A stretch of 44,549 nt of DNA from JANQKX01 sp039028695 (GTDB taxonomy: Bacteria; Pseudomonadota; Alphaproteobacteria; Kiloniellales; Kiloniellaceae). Where the stretch lies: the NCBI GenBank assembly GCA_039028695.1, contig JBCCHN010000036.1, positions 1-44,549 on the forward strand, written 5' to 3'. Positions 25,059 through 33,639 of the stretch are shown here, piece after piece. Numbering within the stretch: the stretch's first letter is position 1; each line of letters begins with the position of its first letter. Position numbers and translations under genes: made by a program. The notes beneath the pieces were generated by a model. It ran no database searches. It saw only the letters and a program-made list of their open reading frames with translations, and had not been told where the DNA came from.

Positions 25059-25472
25059 TTGTCCACGCCTGTGGCACCCATCGCTTTTTTTGACAGCACC
25101 TACGAGGAAGCCTTAGCGCTTACTCGGCGGGCCAGGGACTACTTTGCTCAAAAAGATCCGCTAGTTCACGGGGCGGCTCAAGGAGGCGAGGCTGCGGAAA
25201 GGTCCCTCCAAGCCAGTTGTGAATCCATGCGCGTGACCACACGGCTGACTCAGGTCATGGCATGGTTCCTAGTACAAAAAGCGGTCCATGGCGGAGAGCT
25301 GCCCCGCGAGGAGGCTCTGAGCCCTGAGCACCGTCTGCATGGCCATGATATTTGCAGTTGTGAGAACCATGACCTTACGGTCGAACTCCCTTGCGAGCTG
25401 AAAGAACTCCTGGACCAATCGCTCGCCCTTTATGAACGGGTGGCGCGCTTGGACGCCATGTTGGATGGGTGA
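25059..25472 (+). CDS. DUF1465 family protein
   Basis: A protein of 137 residues. It has the F-x-x-T-Y-x-E-A-x-x-L motif near the start (FFDSTYEEALAL), YFAQKDPLVH, then the ESMRVTTRLTQVMAWFLVQKAV helix, which together mark the DUF1465 family of alphaproteobacteria. The function is unknown. The first codon is TTG, with GAGG about 10 bases upstream. It is divergent from hsp20. Confidence 0.85.
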   Translation: MSTPVAPIAFFDSTYEEALALTRRARDYFAQKDPLVHGAAQGGEAAERSLQASCESMRVTTRLTQVMAWFLVQKAVHGGELPREEALSPEHRLHGHDICSCENHDLTVELPCELKELLDQSLALYERVARLDAMLDG

Positions 25473-25514
25473 GGCAGGCGAAAAGTCTCGCTCTTGCCGC
25501 CAAAGATAAAGTTT

Positions 25515-25661
25515 CTATTTTGCCCGTGGAGTAACGGTATAGTTCCCGTCTTCTTGCCGTTCACAGTCAACATCGCCCACATTGGGATCGATCAGCATTG
25601 TATCGACGGTATCACCGACTTGGTCACGGGGCACATTTTTGACAGGTGCGGGAAGGGGCAT
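25515..25661 (-). CDS. Small protein of 48 residues, unknown
   Basis: A short reading frame with a very strong ribosome-binding site (AAAGGAGG, 6 bases before ATG). The protein begins MPLPAPVKNVPRDQVGD and ends YTVTPRAK. It has one Cys (C33) and an acidic middle, and no signal peptide or membrane segment. It starts 37 bp after the stop of the lipoprotein gene and probably belongs to its transcript. I recognise no family. The ribosome site and the spacing are the main support. Confidence 0.65.
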   Translation of the reverse strand: MPLPAPVKNVPRDQVGDTVDTMLIDPNVGDVDCERQEDGNYTVTPRAK

Positions 25662-25698
25662 AAAAAACCTCCTTTATCTAGGTCTAGCCGTGCAAGGG

Positions 25699-26958
25699 CT
25701 AGTAGAAGCCGAATTTGCTGTTGGCCGAGGTCAAAAGAGAAAGGCCGCAATTGGTGGCCAGATCAATCGGGCTCCGATCAATGCCTTGTTCTTCAAGCCA
25801 TTTTTGCATGGCCGTGAAATTAGCTTGGTCTTGCTTGAGCCAAGCCCGATAGGCCTTCATTTGGTCCGTTGGAGTGCAAAATGAGATGGCTGCGGGTGTG
25901 CTGCTGAAGGCCTGCGGCTCAATCTCTCCCTCAAGGACTGCGAAGCTGGGGATCGGGGCACTCAGTTGTCCTGACTTCAGAACCTTTACATCGAAGCCGT
26001 GGAAACCGATAACCAGTGGTCGGTCGAAGGTTTCACTCATAGAAACTGTCCGGCTGTTGACCTCCGTAAAGCGAAAGGAGCCGCCTGGGAGGTTGTCCGT
26101 CATGGCATTTAAGGCTTCCGAGAGGTTTTTTAGGTTATCCAAACGCACCATTGCAGTATCTTTGTCATCGGACAGATTGGGCGGTTTTACCTCTTGTGGC
26201 GCACCCGCATCCACGCCCCCAGACTTGGCTTCTTTATTGATCAGCAGAATTTCCATTCGGTAGGCAAGAAAAACCCGGCTGACAACCCGGAGGTAAACGT
26301 CCGCTTCCGTGCCTTCGGCAATAGATTCGAGGGTCTTTCTAATGTCCTCATCACTATGGTACCACGTCAAAAGTTTTCGAACTAAGTGTTCGCTGTCGAT
26401 GCCGTATGTATAGGCATCGCTGATGGTTACAGTACCAGAGGCTTGAGTGGACCTCATCAGCCCCAGCCCCACGGGGACACCTTGAATGGGGATGGCGAGC
26501 TTTGCGCCGCCGGAACTATCTATGGAAAAATTGTAGCTTGGGAAGGCGGCGCGCGGGACCATCACCAGGTCCTCTGGTTTGAGATCAATGCCCGGTCGGC
26601 CGTGGGGAGGTGTCCCGAAGTTGCCTTTGAAGAAGGCATCTTTATAAAAAGAGGCATAGTCCAGGCCATGAAGGCGCGTGACCAGTTGGTCGGTTGGCAA
26701 GAAGCCCTTTTCCGAATAGATCTTGGCTTGCTGGGAGATGGGGGTCTGCACGATATAAACATCGCCCGGCTGGAAATCCTCCGTCAGGGGGTAGACGGGA
26801 ATGACCTGGCTGGCGCGGATTGTCAGCGACCAATCCTTGGCGACCTTCTCCAGTTCGTCCTTTGAGCTGGCGCAGGCCCCGGTCAGGAGGACGAACGCCA
26901 AGCACCCGATGAAGGTCCTAACGATATTGTTCCTAGGATCGAGATTTTCCCGTCTCAT
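25699..26958 (-). CDS. Predicted lipoprotein of unknown function
   Basis: A protein of 419 residues with a lipoprotein signal: basic N-terminus, hydrophobic stretch, and lipobox LTGAC with the lipidated Cys29. The rest is soluble and mixed; it includes PGDVYIVQTPI, VPVGLGLMRSTQASGTVTISDAYTYGID and two later Cys residues. The start at 26958 is chosen because GGAGGAGG lies 6 bases upstream; an earlier in-frame ATG overlaps that site. It is AT-rich upstream and shares a promoter-like element with the neighbouring nuclease gene. I do not recognise the family. Confidence 0.85.
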   Translation of the reverse strand: MRRENLDPRNNIVRTFIGCLAFVLLTGACASSKDELEKVAKDWSLTIRASQVIPVYPLTEDFQPGDVYIVQTPISQQAKIYSEKGFLPTDQLVTRLHGLDYASFYKDAFFKGNFGTPPHGRPGIDLKPEDLVMVPRAAFPSYNFSIDSSGGAKLAIPIQGVPVGLGLMRSTQASGTVTISDAYTYGIDSEHLVRKLLTWYHSDEDIRKTLESIAEGTEADVYLRVVSRVFLAYRMEILLINKEAKSGGVDAGAPQEVKPPNLSDDKDTAMVRLDNLKNLSEALNAMTDNLPGGSFRFTEVNSRTVSMSETFDRPLVIGFHGFDVKVLKSGQLSAPIPSFAVLEGEIEPQAFSSTPAAISFCTPTDQMKAYRAWLKQDQANFTAMQKWLEEQGIDRSPIDLATNCGLSLLTSANSKFGFY

Positions 26959-26977
26959 GACTAACCTCCTCCACGAC

Positions 26978-27015
26978 ATCTACTTTAAAATTATTTCTTA
27001 TATTAATACTATACT
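26978..27015 (-). promoter_or_regulatory. AT-rich upstream element of the lipoprotein gene
   Basis: On the minus strand AGTATA is followed 25 bases later by AGTAGAT, with ATATAA and ATAATTTT between. A similar element lies upstream of the nuclease gene at 28284-28319. It probably contains the promoter; which boxes are used is not clear. Confidence 0.4.
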
Positions 27016-27081
27016 GTAAATTTCAAAATCCATAAATGCGTAAAACTTAGGCACCCTGTGATACTGGGCTTATTGCTTTTC

Positions 27082-28218
27082 CTATAGGTTCGCGCGGACC
27101 ACGCCTTCCAGCTCTTCGGCCAGGTCTGCTTGCAGCAAGGGGAAAAAGTCGATGCCGGAGCGTGTCTCGATGTGGTCAATACTCACTGCAAAAGACTCCA
27201 GGTCGGCTTTGGTATTGCCCAACTCAAACATCAGCTTGAGCTCATTATTTTCCGTTCCTTCCTCACCAGGGACCAAGATATGAGGCTGCTCGAAGGCAAA
27301 GGCGCGGGCATGGAAGTGTCCGTCTAGGTCGAACCAGGCGATAATTTTATAGGTGGCGTCGGGTACGCCGAAGCCGCCGGGTGTGATGCGGGCCACGTCA
27401 ACGAAATCTTCTTCTGGCGTTTCCCCGCTTGGGTTTTCCTGGTCGCGATAGAGGGTGCCGCTCAGAACCCAAAGAGCCTGAACCTGAGACCGGTTGGCGA
27501 GGTCGATGTCGACGATCCGCTTCTCCAGCGCGCGCCAGGCGCTCCCATTTCGATTGATATTCTTATGCTGGGGGGCGGCGTTGCTCATGGTAAGGCCCCA
27601 GTCGGAACTGTCTGCGCCCCAAGCTCGGTTCATGTTGTGCCGCGCCATATGGCCCAGATCCAGCCCGGTTTCCTTGCCGCGGTAGCTGGTGCCGCCACGC
27701 GCATAGGCGGGCAGTTCCAAGTCTTCGCGCCAGCGATGGTCTTGGCTAGGCGTCTGGCTCATGCGGGCCTGGTCGAAACGGGTCCAGCGCCGTGCCACCC
27801 ATAGAGGGGCCTTCATCCGATCAAAGTGACCGACCACAAAGCCCTCGCGCACCAAGATCGAGATACCGGGATGGGACGCATTTTGTCCTGGCGGTATAAA
27901 ATCATAGCGATTGTCGACAAGAGCCGGCATGCCAAAAACAAAATGGCGGGAGCGCAGCTGCCAATGGGGACCATTGCCGCCTTGCTGCGGTGCCGACAAG
28001 GCGTCTATTTGATTCCGCAGGCTTTGGTCAAGGCGACGCTCTTGTGCGCTGGGCCAGCTCGCCTGTCTCAGTGTGACTTGAGCGCCCCGCCCCTCTACTG
28101 CAATGGGAACAGGCTGGGTGCCCGGGGAGGGGCCTGTTTGCGTGAGACCCATCGTGGCGGCGATGACAAATGCCGACATGACAGCTAATCGGGTTAGGGT
28201 CGAGGCAGGACCGATCAC
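27082..28218 (-). CDS. Secreted DNA/RNA non-specific endonuclease
   Basis: A protein of 378 residues. The N-terminus is a likely signal peptide (hydrophobic segment about 9-26). The catalytic beta-beta-alpha-metal motif appears as DLGHMARHNMNRAW, where the usual DRGH has Leu for Arg but the catalytic His is kept. It is followed by MSNAAPQHKNINRNGSAWRALE, with the metal-binding Asn and the W-x-x-L-E helix. It should cleave DNA and RNA outside the cytoplasm. The first codon is GTG with AGGA 6 bases upstream. No inhibitor gene is evident beside it. Confidence 0.88.
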   Translation of the reverse strand: MIGPASTLTRLAVMSAFVIAATMGLTQTGPSPGTQPVPIAVEGRGAQVTLRQASWPSAQERRLDQSLRNQIDALSAPQQGGNGPHWQLRSRHFVFGMPALVDNRYDFIPPGQNASHPGISILVREGFVVGHFDRMKAPLWVARRWTRFDQARMSQTPSQDHRWREDLELPAYARGGTSYRGKETGLDLGHMARHNMNRAWGADSSDWGLTMSNAAPQHKNINRNGSAWRALEKRIVDIDLANRSQVQALWVLSGTLYRDQENPSGETPEEDFVDVARITPGGFGVPDATYKIIAWFDLDGHFHARAFAFEQPHILVPGEEGTENNELKLMFELGNTKADLESFAVSIDHIETRSGIDFFPLLQADLAEELEGVVRANL

Positions 28219-28740
28219 GTCACTTCCTGTTTGGCGGACTTGAGCAAACCATTTCTGAAGACACCGCGATGCAATTCTTCGGAATCTACTAAAAATAATT
28301 TATATAATATTGTTATACTCTTTTTGAGATTATAACAATCCTAAAAGTAGAAGAAGATTTAATAAATAGGAAAAATTGTTATTTTTGATTGCATCATACG
28401 GTTTTCGGCTGGAGGCAAGCTCTCAATGGAGATGCTCGCCCTTGGGGGGCGCTCAAATTATATTGAGAGGGCACGCATTTGGCGAGCCGTTCCGCCGCTT
28501 TAGTGCAAGCGGGTTTTCAGGCAGCATCCTTTTGCATGGGGAGCATTTTGTGGCTGCCGAAGGTCAAGCGCACGGATCCCGACGCCAGCGGTCGGGGGTC
28601 GTTTGTTCCCGGGTAAAGGATAGAGCTTAACGCACGATTTTCATGGCCCACCGGACCATTTTCTCGCTAGCCGCGTTTTCGCAAGGCGCGTTTCAAAGAG
28701 TCGATCAATTGGGTGAGGAACGGCAAGCCCGGGGGAAAGG
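28219..28740. other. Intergenic region between the nuclease gene and rpmE
   Basis: A 522-bp stretch with no convincing gene. 28284-28319 (minus strand) is the AT-rich promoter-like element resembling the one at 26978-27015. From about 28390 base composition returns to normal and two inverted repeats appear: CTCTCAAT / ATTGAGAG (28420-28427, 28462-28469), enclosing a CGCCC / GGGCG stem, and GGCAGC / GCTGCC further on. A plus-strand frame at 28376-28630 lacks a ribosome site and family features. The region could hold an RNA, a 3' UTR of rpmE or gene remains. Confidence 0.5.
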
Positions 28741-28962
28741 TTATTTAAGCCCGAAATTGCCAAAGCGCTTGTTGAATTTGGCGACCTGTCCACCCGTGTC
28801 GACCAAACGGTGCTCACCGGTCCAGGCGGGATGGGTCTTGGGGTCGATGTCCAGCCGCAGGGAATCACCGGCTTTCCCGTACGTGGAACGGGTTTTGAAT
28901 TCGCTGCCGTCGGTCATTACAACAGTGATCTCGTGGTAGTCCGGATGGATATCGTTTTTCAT
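28741..28962 (-). CDS. rpmE: 50S ribosomal protein bL31
   Basis: A protein of 73 residues: MKNDIHPDYHEITVVMTDGSEF, then TRSTYGKAGDSLRLDIDPKTHPAWTG and a RFGNFGLK tail. It is the bL31 form without the zinc-binding Cys set. In alphaproteobacteria rpmE is often next to an ABC exporter gene, as here in divergent orientation. I see no strong terminator immediately downstream. Confidence 0.97.
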   Translation of the reverse strand: MKNDIHPDYHEITVVMTDGSEFKTRSTYGKAGDSLRLDIDPKTHPAWTGEHRLVDTGGQVAKFNKRFGNFGLK

Positions 28963-29212
28963 GGCCTAAATTCCGCTGCTAAAGCTTCCGGGTCCACTGG
29001 TCTTGGACGAAGCCGATCCTTGATGTAAATGAGCTCTACGAGTTTATGCGTCTAGCTGCGGCGGCCCGAGCTTCGTCCAGGGCCAGCGCAGCGACGCGCG
29101 CGGCTGTATAGCCGAGACGCGCCGCCAGCGCAAGCCTTGTTGCCGGCCTTTCTTTGCCTTAGACCTTGAGGCGAACGACGCTTTTTCATTTTAGCCCCTG
29201 TACTCCCAGATC

Positions 29213-30991
29213 ATGAGACGAAACCTGGCCCCCGAAGAGCGTGAAAAAGGCAAGCGGATTGGCCTGCTGATCCAGCTATGGCCCTTTTTGCGCCCCTATC
29301 GGGGCCGAATTTTGGCAGCCCTGGTGGCTTTGATCGTGGCAGCGGCCACCGTCCTGGGCCTTGGCCTGGGCCTCAGAGCCCTGGTGGACCGCGGCTTTTC
29401 CGGCGGCGATCCGGATTTGCTCGATCAAGCGGTTTTGGTGCTTTTTGGTGTTGTTTTGGTCTTGGCAGCGTCCAGCTATGCTCGCTTTTTTTTGGTTTCC
29501 TGGATCGGGGAGCGGGTGGTCGCGGATCTGCGGCACGTGGTTTATGCCCACGTGCTCAAACTCTCGCCAGCCTACTACGAGGTCACGCGCACGGCGGAAA
29601 TCCTCTCGCGGCTGTCGACCGATACAACCTTGTTGCAGATGGTGGTGGGATCCTCTGCGTCTATCGCCCTTCGCAATACGCTATTGCTTCTCGGTGGGTC
29701 CGTGCTGTTGGTGGTGACCTCGGCCAAGTTAACCGGCCTGGTGTTCTTGGTGGTGCCATTGGTGCTTTTGCCGATCCTGACCTATGGGCGACGGGTTCGG
29801 CGTCTAAGCCGAGCGAGCCAGGACCGGGTTGCCGATTTGGGTGTTTATGCGGAAGAAAGCCTGAACGCCATCCGCACGGTCCAGGCCTTTGGCCATGGCC
29901 CCGAGGACGAACGCCATTTCGGCGTCCGGGTCGAGGAAGCCTTTTGGACCGCCGTCGAGCGCATTCGCGCCCGCGCCCTTCTCACCGCCGTGGTGATCGC
30001 CCTGGTCTTTGGTGCCATTTCGGTGATTATGTGGATTGGCGGCCGGGATGTTTTGGCCGGCAGACTGTCGGCCGGAGATCTCTCGGCCTTTATTTTTTAC
30101 GCCGTGGTGGTGGCCGGTTCGGTGGGCGCCATCAGTGAGGTGATTGGCGATTTGCAGCGCGCCGCCGGCGCGACGGAGCGGCTTTTTGAGCTCTTGGGCA
30201 GTCGCTCGGATATTGCCGCGCCGGTTGCGCCGGTTGCTTTGCCCCGCCCTGCCCAAGGCTCTTTGGAATTTTCCGATGTGGTCTTTCACTATCCCGCCCG
30301 CCCGGACCGCTCCGCCCTGGAAGGTTTGAATTTTGCGATCGCACCGGGTGAGAAGGTTGCTCTGGTCGGTCCGTCAGGCGCGGGCAAAAGCACTATCTTC
30401 CAGCTGCTGATGCGGTTTTATGATCCGCAAACGGGCGCGATCTCGGTCGATGGTGTGGATCTGCGTCAGGCCGACCCGAGCGACGTTCGCGCGCGCATTG
30501 GATTGGTGCCCCAGGAGCCGGTTATCTTTTCCGAAAACGCCTTGGAGAATATCCGTTATGGCCGACCCGACGCGAGCGATGAGGAGGTTCGACAGGCCGC
30601 GGCGGCGGCGGCGGCCCTAGATTTCCTGGATGAGCTGCCAGAGGGCTTGGGAACCTTTCTGGGGGCTAAGGGCGTCCGCCTGTCCGGTGGCCAGCGTCAA
30701 CGCCTGGCCATCGCGCGCGCCATTTTGCGGAACCCGGCCGTATTACTGCTGGACGAGGCGACCTCGGCACTGGATGCCGAAAGCGAAAAAGCGGTCCAGA
30801 CCGCGCTTGAGAGCGTCATGGTTGGGCGCACCACGCTCATCATTGCCCATCGCCTGGCGACGGTGAAAAAGGCGGACCGAATTTTGGTGATCGACCAAGG
30901 CCGCCTGGTCGAGGCGGGCAGTCACGATCAATTGCTGGATCAGGGCGGACTCTATGCCCGTCTCGCGGCGCTCCAGTTTACCGCTGAGTGA
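29213..30991 (+). CDS. ABC exporter, fused permease and ATPase (MsbA/ABCB type)
   Basis: A half-transporter of 592 residues: six membrane segments in the first 320 residues, then the ATPase domain with Walker A GPSGAGKST (about 386-394), the signature LSGGQRQRLAIARA (about 489), Walker B VLLLDEATSALD and the H-loop IAHRL. It should export a lipid or hydrophobic compound as a dimer; the substrate is unknown. Its 3' end overlaps that of the converging MotB-like gene by 14 bp. Confidence 0.93.
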   Translation: MRRNLAPEEREKGKRIGLLIQLWPFLRPYRGRILAALVALIVAAATVLGLGLGLRALVDRGFSGGDPDLLDQAVLVLFGVVLVLAASSYARFFLVSWIGERVVADLRHVVYAHVLKLSPAYYEVTRTAEILSRLSTDTTLLQMVVGSSASIALRNTLLLLGGSVLLVVTSAKLTGLVFLVVPLVLLPILTYGRRVRRLSRASQDRVADLGVYAEESLNAIRTVQAFGHGPEDERHFGVRVEEAFWTAVERIRARALLTAVVIALVFGAISVIMWIGGRDVLAGRLSAGDLSAFIFYAVVVAGSVGAISEVIGDLQRAAGATERLFELLGSRSDIAAPVAPVALPRPAQGSLEFSDVVFHYPARPDRSALEGLNFAIAPGEKVALVGPSGAGKSTIFQLLMRFYDPQTGAISVDGVDLRQADPSDVRARIGLVPQEPVIFSENALENIRYGRPDASDEEVRQAAAAAAALDFLDELPEGLGTFLGAKGVRLSGGQRQRLAIARAILRNPAVLLLDEATSALDAESEKAVQTALESVMVGRTTLIIAHRLATVKKADRILVIDQGRLVEAGSHDQLLDQGGLYARLAALQFTAE

Positions 30992-32300
30992 GTTTCAACT
31001 CGATCCGGCGATTGCGGCGGAAGGCGATCTCATCGTCACCCTCATCCAAGGGTTGGAATTCGCCGAAGCCCGTGGCGGCAAGATGGTCGGCCGGAATGCC
31101 TTGCGAAATCAGGAATTTCACCACCGAGATCGCCCGGGCGGTCGACAGTTCCCAGTTCGAGGGGAAGAGAGAGGTGGCAATGGGATTGCGGTCCGTGTGG
31201 CCGTCCACCCGCAGTACCCAGGGTATATCGTCGGGAATTTGCGCGGCGATTTCCTTTAGGGCCGCGGCCAATTGGGCCAACTGAACCTTGCCTTCCTCGC
31301 CCAGTTCAGCCGAGCCGCTTCCGAACAACACTTCGGATTGGAAAACAAAGCGATCGCCCACCACACGAATGTCCTGGCGATCCCCCAGGGATTCCCTCAA
31401 GCGCCCAAAAAAGTCCGAGCGGTAACGGGCCAATTCCTGGACCTTGTTCGCCAGGGCCACGTTTAGGCGTTTGCCCAGGTCGGCGATCTGGACTTCCTGT
31501 TCCTCGTTCTTGGCCTCGGCCTCGTCCAGGGTCAGCGCCAAGCTTGCCAGTTGCTGGCGCAGTGCTGCGATTTGCCGGTTCAGCAAGGCCACCTGGGCCT
31601 TGGACTCGTCGGTAAGCTCTTGTTGCAAGGCCAGATCCTTGCGGGTGGTTTCCAAATCGGATTCGGAGTCAGCCAGCTCGGCAATCATTTCATCGCGAAG
31701 GGATTTAAGGATGGCCAGTTCCGCCAATTGGGTCTCGATGGTTTCCTTATCCGCTTCGATGGATTGATAGGCTTCTTCCAATTCCAGCTTGCCTGCGGCG
31801 ATGGCGGCCAAAGCGGCCTCGAGTTTTTCCTGGTTAATTTCAAGCTCAACCAGAGCCTCGTCCAACTTGTCCCGCTCTTCGTCCAGATCGGCTTCGTTGC
31901 CCTTTACCCGATTGGCGGCCTTTTCAAGATCGCCCTCGGCGCTCTTTAAGCGGCTGGCCAAATCATCACGCTCTTGAACCAGTGCGCGGAGTTGATTGCT
32001 GAGAGAGTCCTGGGCATCGACCGAGGTTTGCAGCTGAGAGGATAGCTCGGCCACATTGATCCTGAGATCCGCATTGGCGCTGCGCTCCAAGGCCAAGAGG
32101 TCGGCCAGCTCCGACACCTCTGCGCGCAGCCGGTCCAAGGCTTGATCGCGACCGGACAATGCGACTGACAGGAAAAATTGGGCCACCATAAAGACCATGA
32201 GGACAAAGATGACCACCAGCAGCAGCGTCGCCAGGCCGTCCACAAAGCCGGGCCAAATGTTGACCGATCGGCGGCCGCTTTGACGTCCTAGGGCCTGCAC
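30978..32300 (-). CDS. MotB-like peptidoglycan-binding protein with long coiled coil
   Basis: A protein of 440 residues with one N-terminal membrane helix (about 24-45) preceded by WPGFVD, where Asp21 corresponds to the proton-binding Asp of MotB. A very long coiled coil follows (about 50-280), and a C-terminal OmpA/MotB domain contains VDGHTDRNPI, ELSTARAISVVKFL and RRNRRIELKL. It should be anchored in the inner membrane and bind peptidoglycan. With the upstream MotA-like protein it forms a proton-driven stator-like complex not tied to flagella in this window. The coiled coil is unusual for true MotB. Confidence 0.88.
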   Translation of the reverse strand: MQALGRQSGRRSVNIWPGFVDGLATLLLVVIFVLMVFMVAQFFLSVALSGRDQALDRLRAEVSELADLLALERSANADLRINVAELSSQLQTSVDAQDSLSNQLRALVQERDDLASRLKSAEGDLEKAANRVKGNEADLDEERDKLDEALVELEINQEKLEAALAAIAAGKLELEEAYQSIEADKETIETQLAELAILKSLRDEMIAELADSESDLETTRKDLALQQELTDESKAQVALLNRQIAALRQQLASLALTLDEAEAKNEEQEVQIADLGKRLNVALANKVQELARYRSDFFGRLRESLGDRQDIRVVGDRFVFQSEVLFGSGSAELGEEGKVQLAQLAAALKEIAAQIPDDIPWVLRVDGHTDRNPIATSLFPSNWELSTARAISVVKFLISQGIPADHLAATGFGEFQPLDEGDDEIAFRRNRRIELKLTQR

Positions 32301-32353
32301 GTTAGGGGCGTCCTTGAGTGAAGATCATGACGATCAGGGCCACGTCAGATCCC

Positions 32354-33508
32354 TCACGCTTCTTCCGCCATAGCGGCGAGCGTACGGGTCAATAGGCGGA
32401 TCTCACCGCGCAGTTCCTCGACCGCCTGATCCCGACCGGCGTTGACGTCCGTGGACAGGCGCGCCAGCCGTTGGTCCAGGTTTCGAATATGACCTCGGGT
32501 GCTTTCATCCAGGCCACCGCCACCGGTATCCATCTCGGCAATGCGGGTAAAGACGGGCTTTAAGGCCGCTTGGTTCTGGGCAAAACTCAAAAAGATGGCC
32601 TGCTGATTTTTCATGTGGTCGTTCAGGATCCCCAGCTGATCGCCGAGCACAGAGAGGCTTTGCTTGGTGGAGTCCCGTTCGCTTTCGCCGCGGGACACCG
32701 TGCGCTGCAACTGATCCAGGCTTTCGGCGGTTTGCTCCAAGAGGGCTTGGATGTAGGCGGGCACCGATTGATCGCCGTCACCGACCGCCCCGCCAGAGGA
32801 CAGTTTGGTTATACCGGACAGCCATTCCTCCAAATCGTTTAGAAAGCGGTTATGTGCTTGACCGGCCTGCAGCTCCAAAAAGCCTAGGATCAAGGAACCA
32901 GCCAAACCGAAAAGGGAGGAACTAAAGGCGGTTCCCATTCCCTTGAGGGGTGTCGCCAGGCCGGCCTTCAATTCCTCGAACAGCACGGCCGGGTCGCCGG
33001 TGCCGCCGCTGAGCCCGGAGATGGTGTCGCCCACTGCGTTCACGGTTTCCAGCAGCCCCCAAAAGGTCCCCAAAAGGCCAAGGAAGATCAGCAGCCCGAT
33101 TAAATAGCGGGAAATATCGTGGGATTCTTCGATCCGGCTTTGGATGCCGTCCAGAAGGGTGCGCATGGAAAGAGTAGACAAACTAAGCCGACCGGCCTTT
33201 TCGCCCAGCATATTGGCCATGGGCGAGAGCAGACGGGGCGGCTTTTCCTGGGACAGGGTGCCGGGCAGCACAAGGCGGCCGCTACTCTCTTGCTGAAACT
33301 TTTCGATCCAGTTGATTTCCGGGCGCAACATGAGCACCTGGCGGAATATGTAGAGAATGCCCAGCACCAAGACGCCGAGGATCAAGCCGTTCAGCAGGGC
33401 GTTGGCCAAGAAGGCTTCTCGCAGTTGCACTGCCAGAGCGGCACAGCCGGCGGTCACAATCACCAAAAAGATGATCATTCGAAAGAGGTAGCGATGCGGC
33501 CGAGTCAT
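32354..33508 (-). CDS. MotA/TolQ/ExbB-like proton channel protein
   Basis: A protein of 384 residues with two membrane segments near the N-terminus (about 10-33 and 36-58) and two more at about 135-155 and 190-212. SRYLIGLLIFLGLLGTFWGLLETV and GLATPLKGMGTAFSSSLFGL are the channel-forming segments of MotA/TolQ/ExbB proteins. It also has a long C-terminal helical part with coiled-coil character. The gene lies 53 bp upstream of the MotB-like gene. Its cellular role is unknown, but such pairs use proton flow to do work at the cell wall. Confidence 0.88.
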   Translation of the reverse strand: MTRPHRYLFRMIIFLVIVTAGCAALAVQLREAFLANALLNGLILGVLVLGILYIFRQVLMLRPEINWIEKFQQESSGRLVLPGTLSQEKPPRLLSPMANMLGEKAGRLSLSTLSMRTLLDGIQSRIEESHDISRYLIGLLIFLGLLGTFWGLLETVNAVGDTISGLSGGTGDPAVLFEELKAGLATPLKGMGTAFSSSLFGLAGSLILGFLELQAGQAHNRFLNDLEEWLSGITKLSSGGAVGDGDQSVPAYIQALLEQTAESLDQLQRTVSRGESERDSTKQSLSVLGDQLGILNDHMKNQQAIFLSFAQNQAALKPVFTRIAEMDTGGGGLDESTRGHIRNLDQRLARLSTDVNAGRDQAVEELRGEIRLLTRTLAAMAEEA

Positions 33509-33639
33509 GTCCGGTCTAAGGCCTCGTTGTGCTTGGCGCCTTGGCCCCTGGTTCCGTTAGGGGGACAAGTGCTTGGACGATGACCGCGACGCCAGGAGAA
33601 GCCGCGGCTGTTGGTGATCCAGACCCCACTGATTGCCAG

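Noticed and set aside
25494..25884. Plus-strand frames of about 100 codons around 25.5-25.9 kb
   Set aside because: They overlap the better-supported minus-strand small ORF and lipoprotein gene and lack ribosome-binding sites.
28376..28630. 84-codon plus-strand reading frame
   Set aside because: It has no ribosome-binding site, no family features and an atypical composition; the region looks non-coding.
30978..33508. Zorya-type anti-phage defence (ZorA/ZorB)
   Set aside because: The pair is MotA/MotB-like with coiled coils, as in ZorAB, but no helicase or nuclease partner (ZorC, ZorD or ZorE) is adjacent and the neighbours are housekeeping genes.
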